Positions 1-11,773 are shown, numbered from the stretch's first letter. The stretch is 64,000 nucleotides of DNA from Dipteris shenzhenensis (GCA_047967505.1 CM106540.1); one strand, 5' to 3'. Numbers and translations are program-made. The notes: generated by a model from the letters alone, not told the origin.

Positions 1-178
1 AAAGGAAAAAAACTCACCTCTTTTTTCTGTATTTCTCTTCCTTCTCTTTCTCCTTGTCTCCTCAATCTCCTCCTTTTCTTGTCTCCTCAATCTCCTCCCT
101 TCAAGAAGTTGCTTTTGTAATCTCCTCCTTCCACTAACATCTTATTTGAAAAAATGGGTTGTTTTCTCTCTTTTGTAG

Positions 179-216
179 GGCCAGTCCACTACACCGAGCG
201 GGACATACTATTTCAG
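179..216 (+). other. probable non-coding leader exon of the A-1 ORF2 gene
   Basis: A 38-base segment lies between a pyrimidine-rich TTTTGTAG acceptor and a CAG|GTAAGT donor. The same segment, borders included, is at 51939-51976 in A-2. The next good acceptor on this strand is TATGTTAG just before the ATG at 2686. I infer a leader exon spliced over the whole satellite to the coding exon. No transcript evidence is available. Confidence 0.45.
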
Positions 217-545
217 GTAAGTACTTCCTCTTTTTTCCATTTATTATTTTTGTTATTTGCATTGGCCTGCAGCTAAGGCGCTAGCTGCAGTGATGGGCAT
301 AGGAACCCTCTCTTCCCCTCCCACTCTTTCTTTCTTCCCCCTTCTCTTATTCTCTTTTTTCCCCCTTCTCCTTTTTCCCCCTTCTCTTTTTTCCCTCTTT
401 TCTTATTCTCTCTTTCCCCCTTCTCTATTTCCCCCTCATCTCTTTTCCCTTCTCTCTTTCCTTTCCCTCTTATTCTCTATTTCCTTTCCCTCTTATTCTC
501 TTATGCTTATGCTTCTCTCATTCCCCCTTCTCTCTTTCCCCCTTC

Positions 546-2480
546 TCTCATTCGCATAAGCTCATGCTCATGCATGAGCATAAGCATAAGCTCATGCTTA
601 TGCTCATGCATGAGCATGAGCTTATGCTTAAGTTTTCGCATAAGCTTATGCTTATGCATGAGCTTATGCGGAAATAGAGAATGAGAGAAGCTTATGCGGA
701 AACTCATCCTCTATTTCCACATAAGCTCCTTCTCTTTTTCTGCATAAGCATAAGCATGAGCTTATGCTTATGCTTATGCTTAAGTTTCCGCATAAGCTTA
801 TGCTTATGCATGAGCTTATGCGGAAATAGAGAATGAGAGAAGCTTATGCGGAAACTCATTCTCTATTTCCGCATAAGCTCCTTCTCTTTTTCTGCATAAG
901 CATAAGCATGAGCATGAGCTTATGCTTAAGTTTCCGCATAAGCTTATGCTTATGCATGAGCTTATGCGGAAATAGAGAATGAGAGAAGCTTATGCGGAAA
1001 CTCATTCTCTATTTCCGCATAAGCTCCTTCTCTATTTTCGCATAAGCATAAGCATGAGCTTATGCTTATGCTCATGCATGAGCATGAGCTTATGCTTAAG
1101 TTTCCGCATAAGCTTATGCTTATGCATGAGCTTATGTGGAAATAGAGAATGAGAGAAGCTTATGCGGAAACTCATTCTCTATTTCCGCATAAGCTCCTTC
1201 TCTATTTTTGCATGAGCATAAGCATGAGCTTATGCTTAAGTTTCCGCATAAGCTTATGCGAATGCATGAGCTTATGTGGAAATAGAGAATGAGAGAAGCT
1301 TATGTGGAAACTCATTCTCTATTTTCGCATAAGCTCCTTCTCTTTTTCCGCATAAGCATAAGCATGAGCTTATGCTCATGCATGAGCATGAGCTTATGCT
1401 TAAGTTTCCGCATAAGCTTATGCGGAAATAGAGAATGAGAGAAGCTTATGCGGAAACTCATTCTCTATTTCCGCATAAGCTCCTTCTCTATTTTCACATG
1501 AGCATAAGCATGAGCTTATGCTTATGCTTAAGCATAAGCTCATGCTTAAGCTTAAGCACGAGCATGAGCTTATGCTTAAGTTTCCGCATAAGCTCATGCT
1601 TATGCATGAGCTTATGCAGAAATAGAGAATGAGAGAAGCTTATGCGGAAACTCATTCTTTATTTCCGCATGAGCATGAGCATGAGCTTATGCTTATGCTT
1701 ATGCATAAGCATAAGCTCATGCTTATGTTCATGCATGAGCATGAGCTTATGCTTAAGTTTCCGCATAAGCTTATGCTTATGCATGAGCTTATGCGGAAAT
1801 AGAGAATGAGAGAAGCTTATGCGGAAACTCATTCTCTATTTCCGCATAAGCTCCTTCTCTATTTCCGCATGAGCATAAGCATGAGCTTATGCTTATGCAT
1901 GAGCTTATGTGGAAATAGAGAATGAGAGAAGCTTATGCTTCTCTCATTCTCTATTTCTACATAAGCTCATTCTCTATTTCCCACTCTATTTCCCCCTTCT
2001 CTCATTTCCCCCTTCTCTACTTCTCTATTTCCGCATAAGCTCATGCTTATGCTTATGCGGAAATAGAGAAGGAGAGAAGCATAATAGAGAATGAGAGAAG
2101 CATTATGCTTCTCTCCTTCTCTATTTCCGCATAAGCTCATTCTCTATTTCTGCATAAGCTTATGCTTATGCTTCTCTCATTCCCCCTCATCTCTTTCCCC
2201 CTTCTCTCATTCTCATAAGCTTTCCCTCTTCTTTATTTCTCTATTTCCGCACAAGCTTTCTCTTATGCATGAGCTTATGCGGAAATAGAGAATGAGAGAA
2301 GCTTCTCTCATTCTCTATTTCCGCATAAGCTCATTCTCTATTTTCACATAAGCTTATGCTTATACATGAGCTTATGCGGAAATAGAGAATGAGAGAAGCA
2401 TAAGCATGAGCTTATGCTTCTCTCATTCTCTATTTCTGCATAAGCTCATTCTCTATTTCTGCATAAGCTTATGCTTATGC
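546..2480. repeat. family A satellite of CTTATG/CATAAG repeats
   Basis: About 1.9 kb made of CATAAG and CTTATG hexamers arranged in both directions, so every part is self-complementary at short range. A higher-order unit of roughly 125-190 bases recurs at least eight times, marked by GAAATAGAGAATGAGAGA, then AAGCTTATGCGGAAA and the mirror TCATTCTCTATTTCC. Upstream (310-545) and downstream (2480-2600) are TTCCCCCTTCTC pyrimidine tracts. The open reading frames here (runs of H, K, L, M, E) are by-products of the repeat and are not genes. Confidence 0.9.
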
Positions 2481-2685
2481 TTCTCTCATTCCCCCTTATC
2501 TCTTTCCCCTTAAGGCTCTATTTCCCCCTTCTCTCATTCTTTCCTTTCCATCTTCTTTCCCTCTTTCCTGTCCTCTTCTTTTCTTTCCCTCTTCTTTCTT
2601 CTTGCCTATGCCTATGCCTATGCCCATGCCTATGCTTATGTTTGTTTTTTTGTTTTCTGTTTTTGTGTTTGTGTCTATGTTAGAC

Positions 2686-4234
2686 ATGGGATCACGTCGC
2701 TCATCCGACGAGTATGGAGAGCCTCGCAAGAGGAGAGCTCACTATCTATATGCTCCAGAGGACTTTGATTCCTCTCAAGCGACTACCCCGAGGACTACCC
2801 CTGGTCCGACTCCTCTCGGACCTAGCACTACGACTACCCTTGGTCCGACTCCTCTTTCACGTAGCACTGCGACTACCCCTTGGGGAACTGCTTTGCTAGT
2901 TGCGCATGGCTTTGTCGGGAGTCCCGACGAGTTTGTAGCGCAGATGAGCGATGAGGAGGCAGCGAGATTCTTCTCTTTGCTCTCTCAGAGGACCTTAGCA
3001 ATTCCTTCCCCTACACCGACGGGTGGACGTACTGCCCAGCCATCCCCTCGCGCCCCTTCGACCGCAGGATCATCACCTGCGCATGCCTCTCGTAAGGGAA
3101 GGAAGAGTAGGATGGGCGGCTCATGTTGTGCTGACTCGGGAGATATAGACGAGTCAGCACACTCATGCTCCTTTAGGTCTCCACTTGGTCCGGAGACACA
3201 GTATCAGTCAGGTCCCTTTCCCTCTCCTAGTCCCACTGCTACTCCTCACTCCAGAAGCACTCGCACAGCTTCCACTCCTTCAGACTCTGCTACCGTCAGT
3301 CCCCCTTACTCATCAGGGGATCTCTCCTATCAAATCACATCTGCCGGAGAAATAATAGAAGATAAAAAGGGCAAAGCAGTGATGGCCGCCATGAGGAGGT
3401 TGATGAGTCATCACTTCAAGAGCGACATAAATACCGATTGGCGGTATCAAGATGCCCAAAAGAAGCAGGTGATGATCAATGAGTTAAAACAAAGATACCC
3501 TAATCTGCCAAATGTGGAGTTTAATGACGATTATATGCGAGAGCGCATGGGTTTGGTCCTGAAGCATCGTAGATCAACCTTGCGTACTTCCATCACAAAG
3601 GGGTTAGCTAAACCCAGCTGGGCAGACAAAGCTGATTGGAAGTACTTCAAGAAGCAACATAGGGACCATCCCGAAATGTTCGAGGGTGAGAGGAGGGCTG
3701 CGAAGAGACAACTGGATGTCATAGGTACTTCGTACTTTGGTGCAGGTGGACAGTATGCGTTCGAGGCAATCGTGGTAAGTCTACTTCTTCTCATTTAATG
3801 TATTGTTCTATTTGTTTTACTTACATATTACATGCACTTTAGCTAACTCTAACTCTCGTAAATTGGATCCACAGCAAGCTGCGATGGGTCGTCTTCCTAC
3901 AGATGCAGAGACGCGATGCACTTTTCGGATAGGAACAAAGCCGTGGTTCATTGAGCAAGAGGCAATGGGAGCGACGGTCGATTGGGCTAAGGTGGCTGCT
4001 CGCATGGTATAAGTTTACTCCTACTTGTAATCTCACTTTTTAATTTAAGTTCCAATCTAATTTTCGATTTATATGGTTCACTCTTAGGGTCAAAGCTCAA
4101 GCGTCCCATCATTGGAGGTGAGTGATCAATAGGCCAAGGATCAGATGCAGGTGGCGAGGATAAGGGAGAAGACGCAGGTGTCGAGGACCAAGGAACAGGC
4201 CAACAAGACGAAGATGATTCGGATTCGGATGAGT
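2686..4234 (+). pseudogene. Transposase_24-like (Ptta/En/Spm) ORF2 of A-1, 3' frameshifted
   Basis: Three exons are visible: 2686-3774, 3875-4006 and 4088 onward, joined in phase 0 with GTAAGT/CAG and GTATAA/TAG borders. The start is the ATG at 2686 (MGSRRSSDEYG) directly after an acceptor; the open frame extends upstream to 2602 only as a low-complexity MPMP run. The N-terminal half is rich in S, T and P. From about residue 220 (AGEIIEDKKGKAV) to the end of exon 1 it resembles plant Transposase_24 proteins, which accompany TNP2 in CACTA elements. In exon 3 one base is missing relative to A-2 and a TAG follows at 4130, so the acidic DEDDSDSDE tail is lost. Exons 1 and 2 have no stops, unlike A-2. 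The role of this second protein is not established for this family. Confidence 0.75.
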
Positions 4235-4440
4235 AGTAGTGGTAGTAGCATTTTGTATATCCGCTCGTTTGAGCAATTTTGTATCGCCCTTTCGAAAGGG
4301 TAATTTTGTTACAAACACTATTGTATATGTCCGACATGTATATGCATTTGTTACTCATCATTTCACAAGAACAATTTTATATCACCCTGCAAGCAAGGGA
4401 AATTTTGTTATAAAAAACTTTCTTTTGTAATTACAAAAGA

Positions 4441-4509
4441 AAAAAAGGATTAGTGGGGCTAAACAGGGCCAAAAGGAAGCCCTGTTTAGCCCCACTAATC
4501 CTTTTTTTT
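4441..4509. repeat. near-perfect hairpin in the A-1 3' region
   Basis: Arms of about 29 bases (core GGATTAGTGGGGCTAAACAG on the left, its reverse complement on the right) surround a short CCAAAAGG loop, with A-run and T-run on the outside. The same hairpin is at 58150-58223 in A-2. It lies about 200 bases after the ORF2 stop region and before the subterminal repeats. A role in 3' end formation is possible but only inferred. Confidence 0.7.
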
Positions 4510-4523
4510 TACTTCTGTTAATC

Positions 4524-4712
4524 GTCGCTATATAGCGACGTTTACCAGTGTCGCTATATAGCGACGATTAACAGTGTCGCTATATAGCGACGTTTGCATC
4601 GTCGCTATATAGCGACGTTTGCATCGTCGCTATATAGCGACGATTGCTAGTGTCGCTATATAGCGACACTTTATAGTGACGGTCCTTTTCCGACGCTTTT
4701 AGTGACACTTAT
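4524..4712. repeat. A-1 right subterminal repeats
   Basis: At least six copies of the palindrome GTCGCTATATAGCGAC separated by short TTTACCAGT/TTTGCAT/ATTAACAGT spacers. Clustered short palindromes next to the terminus are typical of CACTA elements, where the element's own protein binds them. Same motif at both ends of A-2. Confidence 0.85.
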
Positions 4713-4797
4713 AGCGACGTTTGCGCCTGTGAAAAAAAAAATTTTAATGTAAAAAGCGTCGGTATTTCTGTCGGAAAATGGCCTATGCCTTGTAGTG

Positions 4798-7431
4798 TCT
4801 AGCATGGCAAATGTCTGGCCAAAGCAACTACGAGGCCCCAAGCTAAAAGGCATGAAGGCATAGGGATTTGCAGAGGCCTTAGTTGGGCTGTCAGCAAAGC
4901 GTGAAGGGTTGAATTGGTCGACATCGGGACCCCAAAAGATGGGATCATGGTGGAAGGCAATGATAGGCACATATATATTTGTGTCCTTTGCTAACATTAG
5001 CTTCTCTCCTAGCTTCATGTCCTTGGGAGCTTGCCTAGCCACCAATGGAGCTGGTGGATATAGCACGTCATTGAGCACCATCCCCACCTGCACCCACAAT
5101 ATCATGCACAATCAATGGGGTTAGCTAGTCACTTGATTGCAAAGCTAACCTACTGAGCATAAGAATTCGACTCTGCTTTTCCTTACATTGTTTTGATGTT
5201 CATGAAGAACTCTTGTTTTTATAGAACTTACAAGTTTTTCCTAAAAATGTTCAAGTTTTAGGGCCAAAACATAACTAAAATATAAAAGAATTTGCAAACA
5301 TGCAAAAATATTATTTCTAGATAAATTTCCAAATTCTAAGGTACATTGTATATAGTTTGCTAGTTTTTTTGGAACATTACATTAAAGTTTTCCATGGATC
5401 ATCACTACCCAACTAGTCTCACTTGTTTGTTAACTTGTAGTAAAGCCATTGAGTGCATTAACATGGTGAACAAATTGAAGCCTTTGTAAAATGCACACTT
5501 TGTGATCTTGCAATTGCCTTAAGTAGCTCTTGCTACTCTTGAGCCAAAACTCCTTGGTCAATCTTTACAACTTCTTAAACCATACTTGGTTGGCTCATCA
5601 ACGCAATCAAACGCAATCAAACCGCCTATAACTATGAAACTACCTACACAGCACCATATAAACTTTCAATGACTTGAGCATAGTCACGAATGCAATCAAA
5701 CAACTAGCTGCTAATTCCAGAAAATCCAGAACATGCACAAAGCAAGAGAGCCCAAACGCAAAAAACGTGCATGCAATGGTGATGAAGAACACATCCATTG
5801 AACATGTTACTTGCGCCACTCTCATATGTTTGCTACATGCAAAGAAAACATCTAAACTTTGTTCGCTATTTACTGAATTGTATTCCATGGATGCAGTAAG
5901 GCCAATGAGGCTCCATCGTAACAAAATGATATAGAATCCAACTGAATGAAATTAATACATCAGTTTATGAACAATTATCAAAATTCTAGACCGAAGCGGG
6001 TTGGAATATACGTGCAGCCAGCTTGTTTCCTAGAGAGCTTTATGTGGAGGAAGTCATGCATTCGACCGGAGCTGGATGTATACTTGAAATTGTTCCCTTC
6101 GTTCGTAAAGGACAACTAACAAGGGAATAAGAGCGAGATGGACAACACGCTACAGGGGGTTGAAGTAGAGGAAGCTTAAAAAAGCTGTTCTGTTATTCTA
6201 TGTTCTCTAGTGTTCTGTATGACGGAATTCACAGCATATTGAATGGGTGAATGATCCAGATTGAAAGTTGTGTGATAGGCAGGTGCTTATCCTATTTATG
6301 CAAAAGGTACCACTTTAGTCACATTTTGATTGTGAAGCTATGGGACATCTTGCACCGCATGTAGTAGCTCGTCCACGTCCTTTAGCTTTGGAAAAACAAC
6401 ATGTCATTTTCCCAAGATGGCTGGTCTTCCTCCTAATTATAATAATCTCACTTCTTGCATGGTCCCTCCTATTTTGCAATCTCTAGTTCTCCTCGTATCA
6501 AGCAGCACACTCGAAGCCAGGAAAAATTTGGTCGTCCACCCTCCCCCGGGAAAAATGTTGCCAGTAAGCAGTAGCTTGGTTTTCGGCGTGAAGACTTGTG
6601 TAATTGTCTGTGTTAGCTTAGTTTTCGGCATTGGGCTGTGAAGAGGAAAGAGCAAACGGCAAATTGAGTCCACACTCCTGATGCTGCTATTCGATTTTAA
6701 TATATAAGATTCAAGTACTTATGATCTTGAGGCGGTTGACTGCGTCTGTGCTGGGTACATTTTTCCCACACACCGCCAGCACCTCCTCTCGCGCCCACTC
6801 TTGCCACCCCACGTCACTCCCCAAAAGCATCACCGTCCATGTTAACAGCGTCGACGTCGTATCGTGCCCTGCGAACATGAACATCTTGCACTCCTCCATA
6901 ATCTCTCCTATCTCCAGCATCAGGTTCTTTTGTGTCCCTTGCAATATCTTTGCGTTCGCAGCCACCATCACCCCTAGTAGATCGTCTCCATACGAGGTTG
7001 CGCTCTCAGCTTCCAGGCGGCTGTAGATCATCTTACGTAACAACTTGTTCATTTGGCTAGCGAGCATCCAACGGCGGAGATTCGTAGACGTTGGCAACAA
7101 TCTTCACACCATGCAGCCGACAAAAGAGGAAGTTAACAGCGTAGAAATCCGAGGAGAATTCAAATGAACTTCCGATGGAGTTCCTCTCGAAATCGGGCGG
7201 CTGCATTTGCTTACAATTGGCATGTAGTATGCCAACCCACTTTTTAACAGCTGCCTTTGGAGATTTGTTTTACAGAATGAGAAACAGCGATTGATCGGCT
7301 GCGGGAAGCTGTGGGGACGGAGTCGTGGCTTACCTTGATCTGGGATCTGAATATTATGAGCGCTCTTGCCAAGGAGAACCTGCTGTTCATGCCATATCTC
7401 AAACAATCGCTTACCCTGATCTGCTAAACTG
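4798..7431 (-). pseudogene. CYP72-clan cytochrome P450, truncated at both ends
   Basis: This is the reverse complement of 31085-33733 of the intact P450, with few differences by eye. Remaining parts are the end of exon 3 (7334-7431), exon 4 (6723-7101, with AGHDTT), an intron of about 1.63 kb, and exon 5 (4798-5087). Exons 1 and 2 and most of exon 3 are missing: the sequence jumps at 7431 from exon 3 into the hairpin repeats, removing about 2.0 kb relative to 29102-31085. Exon 5 is cut by CACTA element A-1 a few codons after the haem ligand motif (FSLGPRSCFG is still there). A six-base deletion turns NEVLRLYPP into NDVLYPP, which removes the invariant ExxR arginine. It cannot make an active enzyme. 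Confidence 0.9.
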
Positions 7432-7770
7432 TCTTTGGGCCCCTTTTTTAACATGGCCCATGTGAAAAAAAGAGGTCCAAATACCCCTTTCTTCATTGAA
7501 AGAGGTTTTTTGGGCCTCTTTACATAGTCCATGTTGAGAAAACATGCACAAAGGCCCGTTTCTTTGAAGAAAGAGGCATTTGGACTTCTTTTTTTGACCT
7601 TTCCTCAAAGAGAGAAAAATCCCTTTCGTCAAAGAAAGACCATTTTCTTTGACGAAAGGGGTTTTTGGGCTGCTTTTTTAGCTTATCTTTGTTACAATAT
7701 GTAATACTTTGCAAAAGCCTTTTGTACAAAACTATAGTATCATTGAATCCATATCATTTTTCTACTTTAG
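7432..7770. repeat. family C hairpin segment
   Basis: Short inverted repeats built from CCCCTTTC..GAAAGGGG with GGGTTTTTGGGCTGC linkers, followed by AT-rich sequence ending TCTACTTTAG. It is the reverse complement of 28739-29102 and similar in sequence to 23810-24337 and 58960-59457. The TNP-like and protein-like reading frames here are repeat by-products. Confidence 0.75.
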
Positions 7771-7789
7771 CAACACAACAACACAAAGC

Positions 7790-8150
7790 AACTATAGACG
7801 CGCTTGGTAGACGCGCAAAATAGCGGGTGCATCTATAGGCGTTGCTTGAGTAGAGGAACTACGGACGCATCTAATAGCACGTCTAACAGCTCATCTATTT
7901 GCGCGTGTATTAACACGTCTATTTACGCATTTAAACAGAGAAAATACGGGCCCGTCTAACATTGCGTTTATCAACGCGTCTATTTGTGCATGTATTAACA
8001 CGTCTATTTGTGCATCTAAACTTAGAAAATATGGGCCCGTCTAACATTGCATTTATCAGGGCGTCTATTTGCGTGTGTATTAGGGCATTTATTTGCGCAT
8101 TTACACTGAGAATTAGACACGTATTTAGACACAAACCAGAGAATACAGAA
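7790..8150. repeat. B-1 left subterminal repeats
   Basis: Many copies of 7-12 base motifs of the type TCTATTTGCGCGT, TAGACGCG and CGTCTAACA in both directions. They are shared with 28390-28735 and 39360-39628 (left ends of other B copies) and with all right ends. Confidence 0.8.
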
Positions 8151-8321
8151 AGTGAGATTTTGGTGTACATCATTGCTTTCCAAACATTGCCCATGATTAC
8201 CAAAGCACATAATTTTAACAAAAACATCAATGCTTTTTTGTAAGCCCACATATATAAGAATTAAGTGTGGTGAGGAGAATGAGACAATATGTAAAATAGT
8301 TTTGCCAACATCAATGATGGG

Positions 8322-11300
8322 CTACGGTTCAATCTCATCCTCAATGAGATCAACCCTTGCCAAACTATCTACTTCAAAATCCAAACAAGTGTTTAGATCT
8401 ACAAATGCATTCAACCCACTACTACTTGTGCTACTCATGTACTCATCGCACTAATGGTAGGCTCGTCCTCATGGGTAATGGCCTCAATATCTGTATCTCC
8501 TATCTCATGATCATCCTCCTCTCTCGTTCACGGTCATCATCACGTCCATGCCATGATCATCCTCCATATGCTCCATATTAGTAAATGTACTATACATCAC
8601 TTTGGAATGTGGCATAATAGGTATGACATGCCACCATCTATTATTATCCGATTGCTTATTTAATTGATTTTTTCTTGGTATAGTGCACTATGTTCAATGC
8701 TATATGGTGTGAGGGCAAGCATTTTCGAACACAACGGATTGATGATAAGAGAAACACACAAGATTGCGGCGTCATTGCTAGCTTTGAGGGAGTCGATGGA
8801 GCCATGGATGATTATTGTGGCATAATCCAAGATATTATTAAGCTTGACTTTCGACACTTCTTTGTGTATGTTTTGGATGTAAAGTGGTTTAAGGACGTGG
8901 TGGAAAGAGGCCCTAATGCAACAATTAAACACCATGCAAGTGGCTTTGTAACTATTGACTCCATAAAGTTTTGGCAAAGTAGGAAGGACACACTAGTACT
9001 ACTGCAACAATGTGAACAGGTACTGTGCACACATATAAAAATACTCGCTTTTAAATATTTGATGCAAGAAAAATAACATGATTGTATTTGTGTTTGAATT
9101 AGGTTGTTTATCAACCAATTATTGAAATCTCCTAACTTATGCATAACATTCTATATACCGACCTTGCTCATGCATCCCCTAGCATACTTCCATTCTTCCA
9201 TTGTGATATGCATCCCCTCGTCTTTCTCTGCTTTCTCCATTTCATCAAGTAGCCAATCCACATGAATATCCTTTGGAAGTGCTCTTAGATACTGAGGGTA
9301 TGGCACATGAGATCCGTGGTGTATATGAAAGAGGGCCCTTTCTTCTTGTCTTCTTTCCTTTGCATCCTCGTATCTTGTCACCCATCTTTTCATCACATCA
9401 CTATTAAGCACGCAATAGAGGTTGATACTATTATGCAACTCCATGTCTATTACTTTGTTGTGTCCTTTCCCTTGAGACACAATAGAGGTCACCCTTAGGT
9501 CTTCATCATCTCTCCATAGTCATGGGAGAGAGCTATCCACATCAACAAGAAACTCAGAAATATATACAAGTGACTCTTGTACCAACCAACCCTCAGCCAT
9601 GCTACCTTCGGGTCTTGCATTTTGTCTCACGAAGCCCTTCAAGGTCTTCATGAAGTGCTCGAGGAAGAACAACCATCGTGCATGTATAGTATTGCATATA
9701 GCAATCTCATCCACCAAATGCACTATAAGATGTAGTTGGCTTGTGAGAATAGAACGTGGAAATGTCTCCTCCACTAAACAAACCACCTCCACTTACATAA
9801 CTCAGCATTATCAAGCATGGTGGGATCTATTTCCTTTGAGCTCACATACTTAGAAATGAAAAAGTACAGTATATTAGCAATATGCATTCAAACTTGCATG
9901 GAGCATTGATATGCATCATATTTTGTATCATGTAAAGTACCGACAAGCTCGCCCATCTTGTGAATACAATCTTTCACATCCTTCGATGCACTACATGAAA
10001 TGCTAGTAGGTAGTATGAACTGAACCCACGAGGAGGTGGTTGATTAGTTGCTTATAATTATTCACTCACAAATTTGAAAGGAAAAAGATATTATGCACAT
10101 AAAATACTTACTTGGAGCATCTTGTGCTAATCATGAGATTTCAAGCCATATAATTGCTCTACACCTCTTTTCTTGCTCTTTGTAAAGGCTCCCTTCAAAC
10201 ACCTCATGCATCTAGTGGGAGTACGAATTGTAGTAATAGTGCGCTTTACCATCAAATGCTCCCAAATGGTAGATGCCACATTCTTGAAGATATGCATGGG
10301 ATCAAGCAGGTTATTGATCTTGAGGTGGGACCAATATGGTAAATGATAAAAGATGGAGTATCTAAACAAAAGTTGGTGTTAGTAGGCAATCTTTATTTCT
10401 AGCCAATATAGCACACAATAGTTACAAACCCTTATCGGCTCATGCCAAGTGGTGGAGGAGTCGTGGAACCATCCCAAATTCTCATCCAATCTCCCGCGGT
10501 GAGTGATTGTGGGACGACTTCATTCCAAGGGGCAACATATCTAGGATGATTAGGTGGGAGAAATCGATGGTGATTCTCATAGATGTTCTTATTCAATGCA
10601 TCTGCCCGTGAGGCAACTAGTGAAGGACCATAAACAGGACATGCATGGTAACCTGATGTACTGAGACCTGAACAATAGACACAATTAAGAGTTGAAGGTG
10701 GGTTTAGGGTCCCACATCCTTTGCCTATTCATAATTAGAAGTGCAATGCTTACCTAAACACTCGCCATAGCCTAGGAAGTCATGCATCGTCCACATCAAG
10801 ACTGCTTTGCATTTGAAGTCTCGTGACGAGGGAGGCCTACTCACATCATGCACCTCGATACCTCTCCAAAGTATCTCTAGCTCATCAATCAAAGGCTCCA
10901 AATAAACATCAGGATTTTTGACTTTATGTTTCCCTGGAATTAGAAGGGATAGCATAACATGTCCTTTCTTAATAGCCATAGAGGATGGAAGATTATAATT
11001 CACCAATATCACTGGCCATACACTGTAAGAGGTGCTTTTGAGACCAAATGGGTTCACATCATCCATACCCAATCCAAGTCTCAAGCTCCTAGGTTCTTCC
11101 TTGAAGCTTGGCCATGTGTCTTCAATATGCTTCCATGCAGGAGAGTCCACGGGAGTTCTCCACTTACCATCGAGGAATGCCATGACATGAGCTCTATAAT
11201 AGATTTGCACTTGAACATATGTTGGATGCGAGGCATTATGGGAAAATGTCGCAGAACCTTACGAGGCACGTCCAAAGTTTTGAGATCTGCTCTATATCTT

Positions 11301-11690
11301 GCCTCTCCACAAGTAGGACACTCTCTTGCATCCTTATGTAGTCCACGAAACAAAATGCAATCGTTGACACATGCATGGATGCGCTTGTAATCTAATCCTC
11401 CAAGAGAGGTCACATGTTGCCTTGCCATATCTCTTGAGGTCGGTAATTTATTCTCCCTTGGAAGCATTTTACACAATAGCCTACACGTGAAGACCATAAA
11501 TGAGGAAAAGCATTCGAGTAATTGACCCACTAGCATAATTCACCATGTTTGCAAAATAGACTTTAAAGCTTGATTGAGTAATGCATTCAAACTTGCATTG
11601 CTCCATCCATAGATGGTTTGCAAGTTTAGTAACTCAAGGGAGGCATGTAGAACAGAGAATGTGCACCCCTCAAACAGTGGAGTCGATGCT
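8322..11690 (-). pseudogene. TNP2-type CACTA transposase of B-1, broken
   Basis: Recognisable in order on the minus strand: an STPLFEGC segment (about 11690-11544); the TNP2 catalytic region (11536-10754) with IHACVNDCILFR, CPTCGEARYR, VLRHFPI, NPFGLKS and a GYGECLG end; an exon 10665-10436 with GYHACPVYG and HHRFLPPNHPRY; a segment 10369-10127 with DPMHIFKNV; DUF4218 (9792-9520) with HARWLFFLEHF and RQNARPEG; a linker (9492-9151); and the acidic C-terminus (8640-8322) after a WHVIPIMP-type segment. TNP2 cuts CACTA termini. Lesions: a frameshift near 11180 (the two halves of the core are in different frames), a stop near 11535, and inversion of the DUF4216 exon (8651-9120, now on the plus strand). 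Confidence 0.85.
8651..9120 (+). other. inverted DUF4216 exon inside the B-1 transposase
   Basis: Here the DUF4216 coding sequence (CGVIASFEG, then YCGIIQDIIKLDF, then LDVKWF) reads on the plus strand although the gene before and after it reads on the minus strand. It has its acceptor (TTGGTATAG at about 8682), a CAG|GTACTG donor near 9019 and the next acceptor AATTAG at 9102. The start of the following exon (GTTGTTTATCAACCAAT, 9103-9119) ends abruptly; its continuation, ATAATAGATGGTGGCATGTC, is found reversed just left of 8650. In B-4 (38809-38850) the two parts are continuous. This marks a simple inversion of about 470 bases. Confidence 0.85.
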
Positions 11691-11773
11691 GCAGTAAAAA
11701 GATCATCCTACTCCATGCTATCATCCCTCCCTTGATGGTTTGCTTCGCTATTAGCAGATCCACAGTTTCAATG

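Larger units (their letters stand above)
1..4797 (+). mobile_element. CACTA element A-1, right-hand part
   Basis: This is the right portion of a family A CACTA transposon; its left half lies beyond the window. The right terminus at 4785-4797, read on the minus strand, is CACTACAAGGCAT followed by AGGCCATTTTC. Inside it are GTCGCTATATAGCGAC subterminal repeats, a spliced Transposase_24-type gene and a large tandem satellite. The whole stretch is collinear with 51762-58473 of the complete copy A-2. It sits inside exon 5 of the minus-strand P450 pseudogene: the bases after the terminus (TCT, 4798-4800) match the P450 sequence, and the expected target duplication is TCT, but only one side is visible. 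Boundary on the right is firm. Confidence 0.88.

Noticed and set aside
507-1632. Several H/K/L/M/E-rich reading frames in the A-1 satellite
   Set aside because: They are translations of CATAAG/CTTATG repeats on both strands; no start context, no similarity, present wherever the repeat is.
8690-9076. A separate host gene on the plus strand
   Set aside because: It is the DUF4216 exon of the B-1 TNP2 gene, flipped; splice sites and the broken next exon match B-4.
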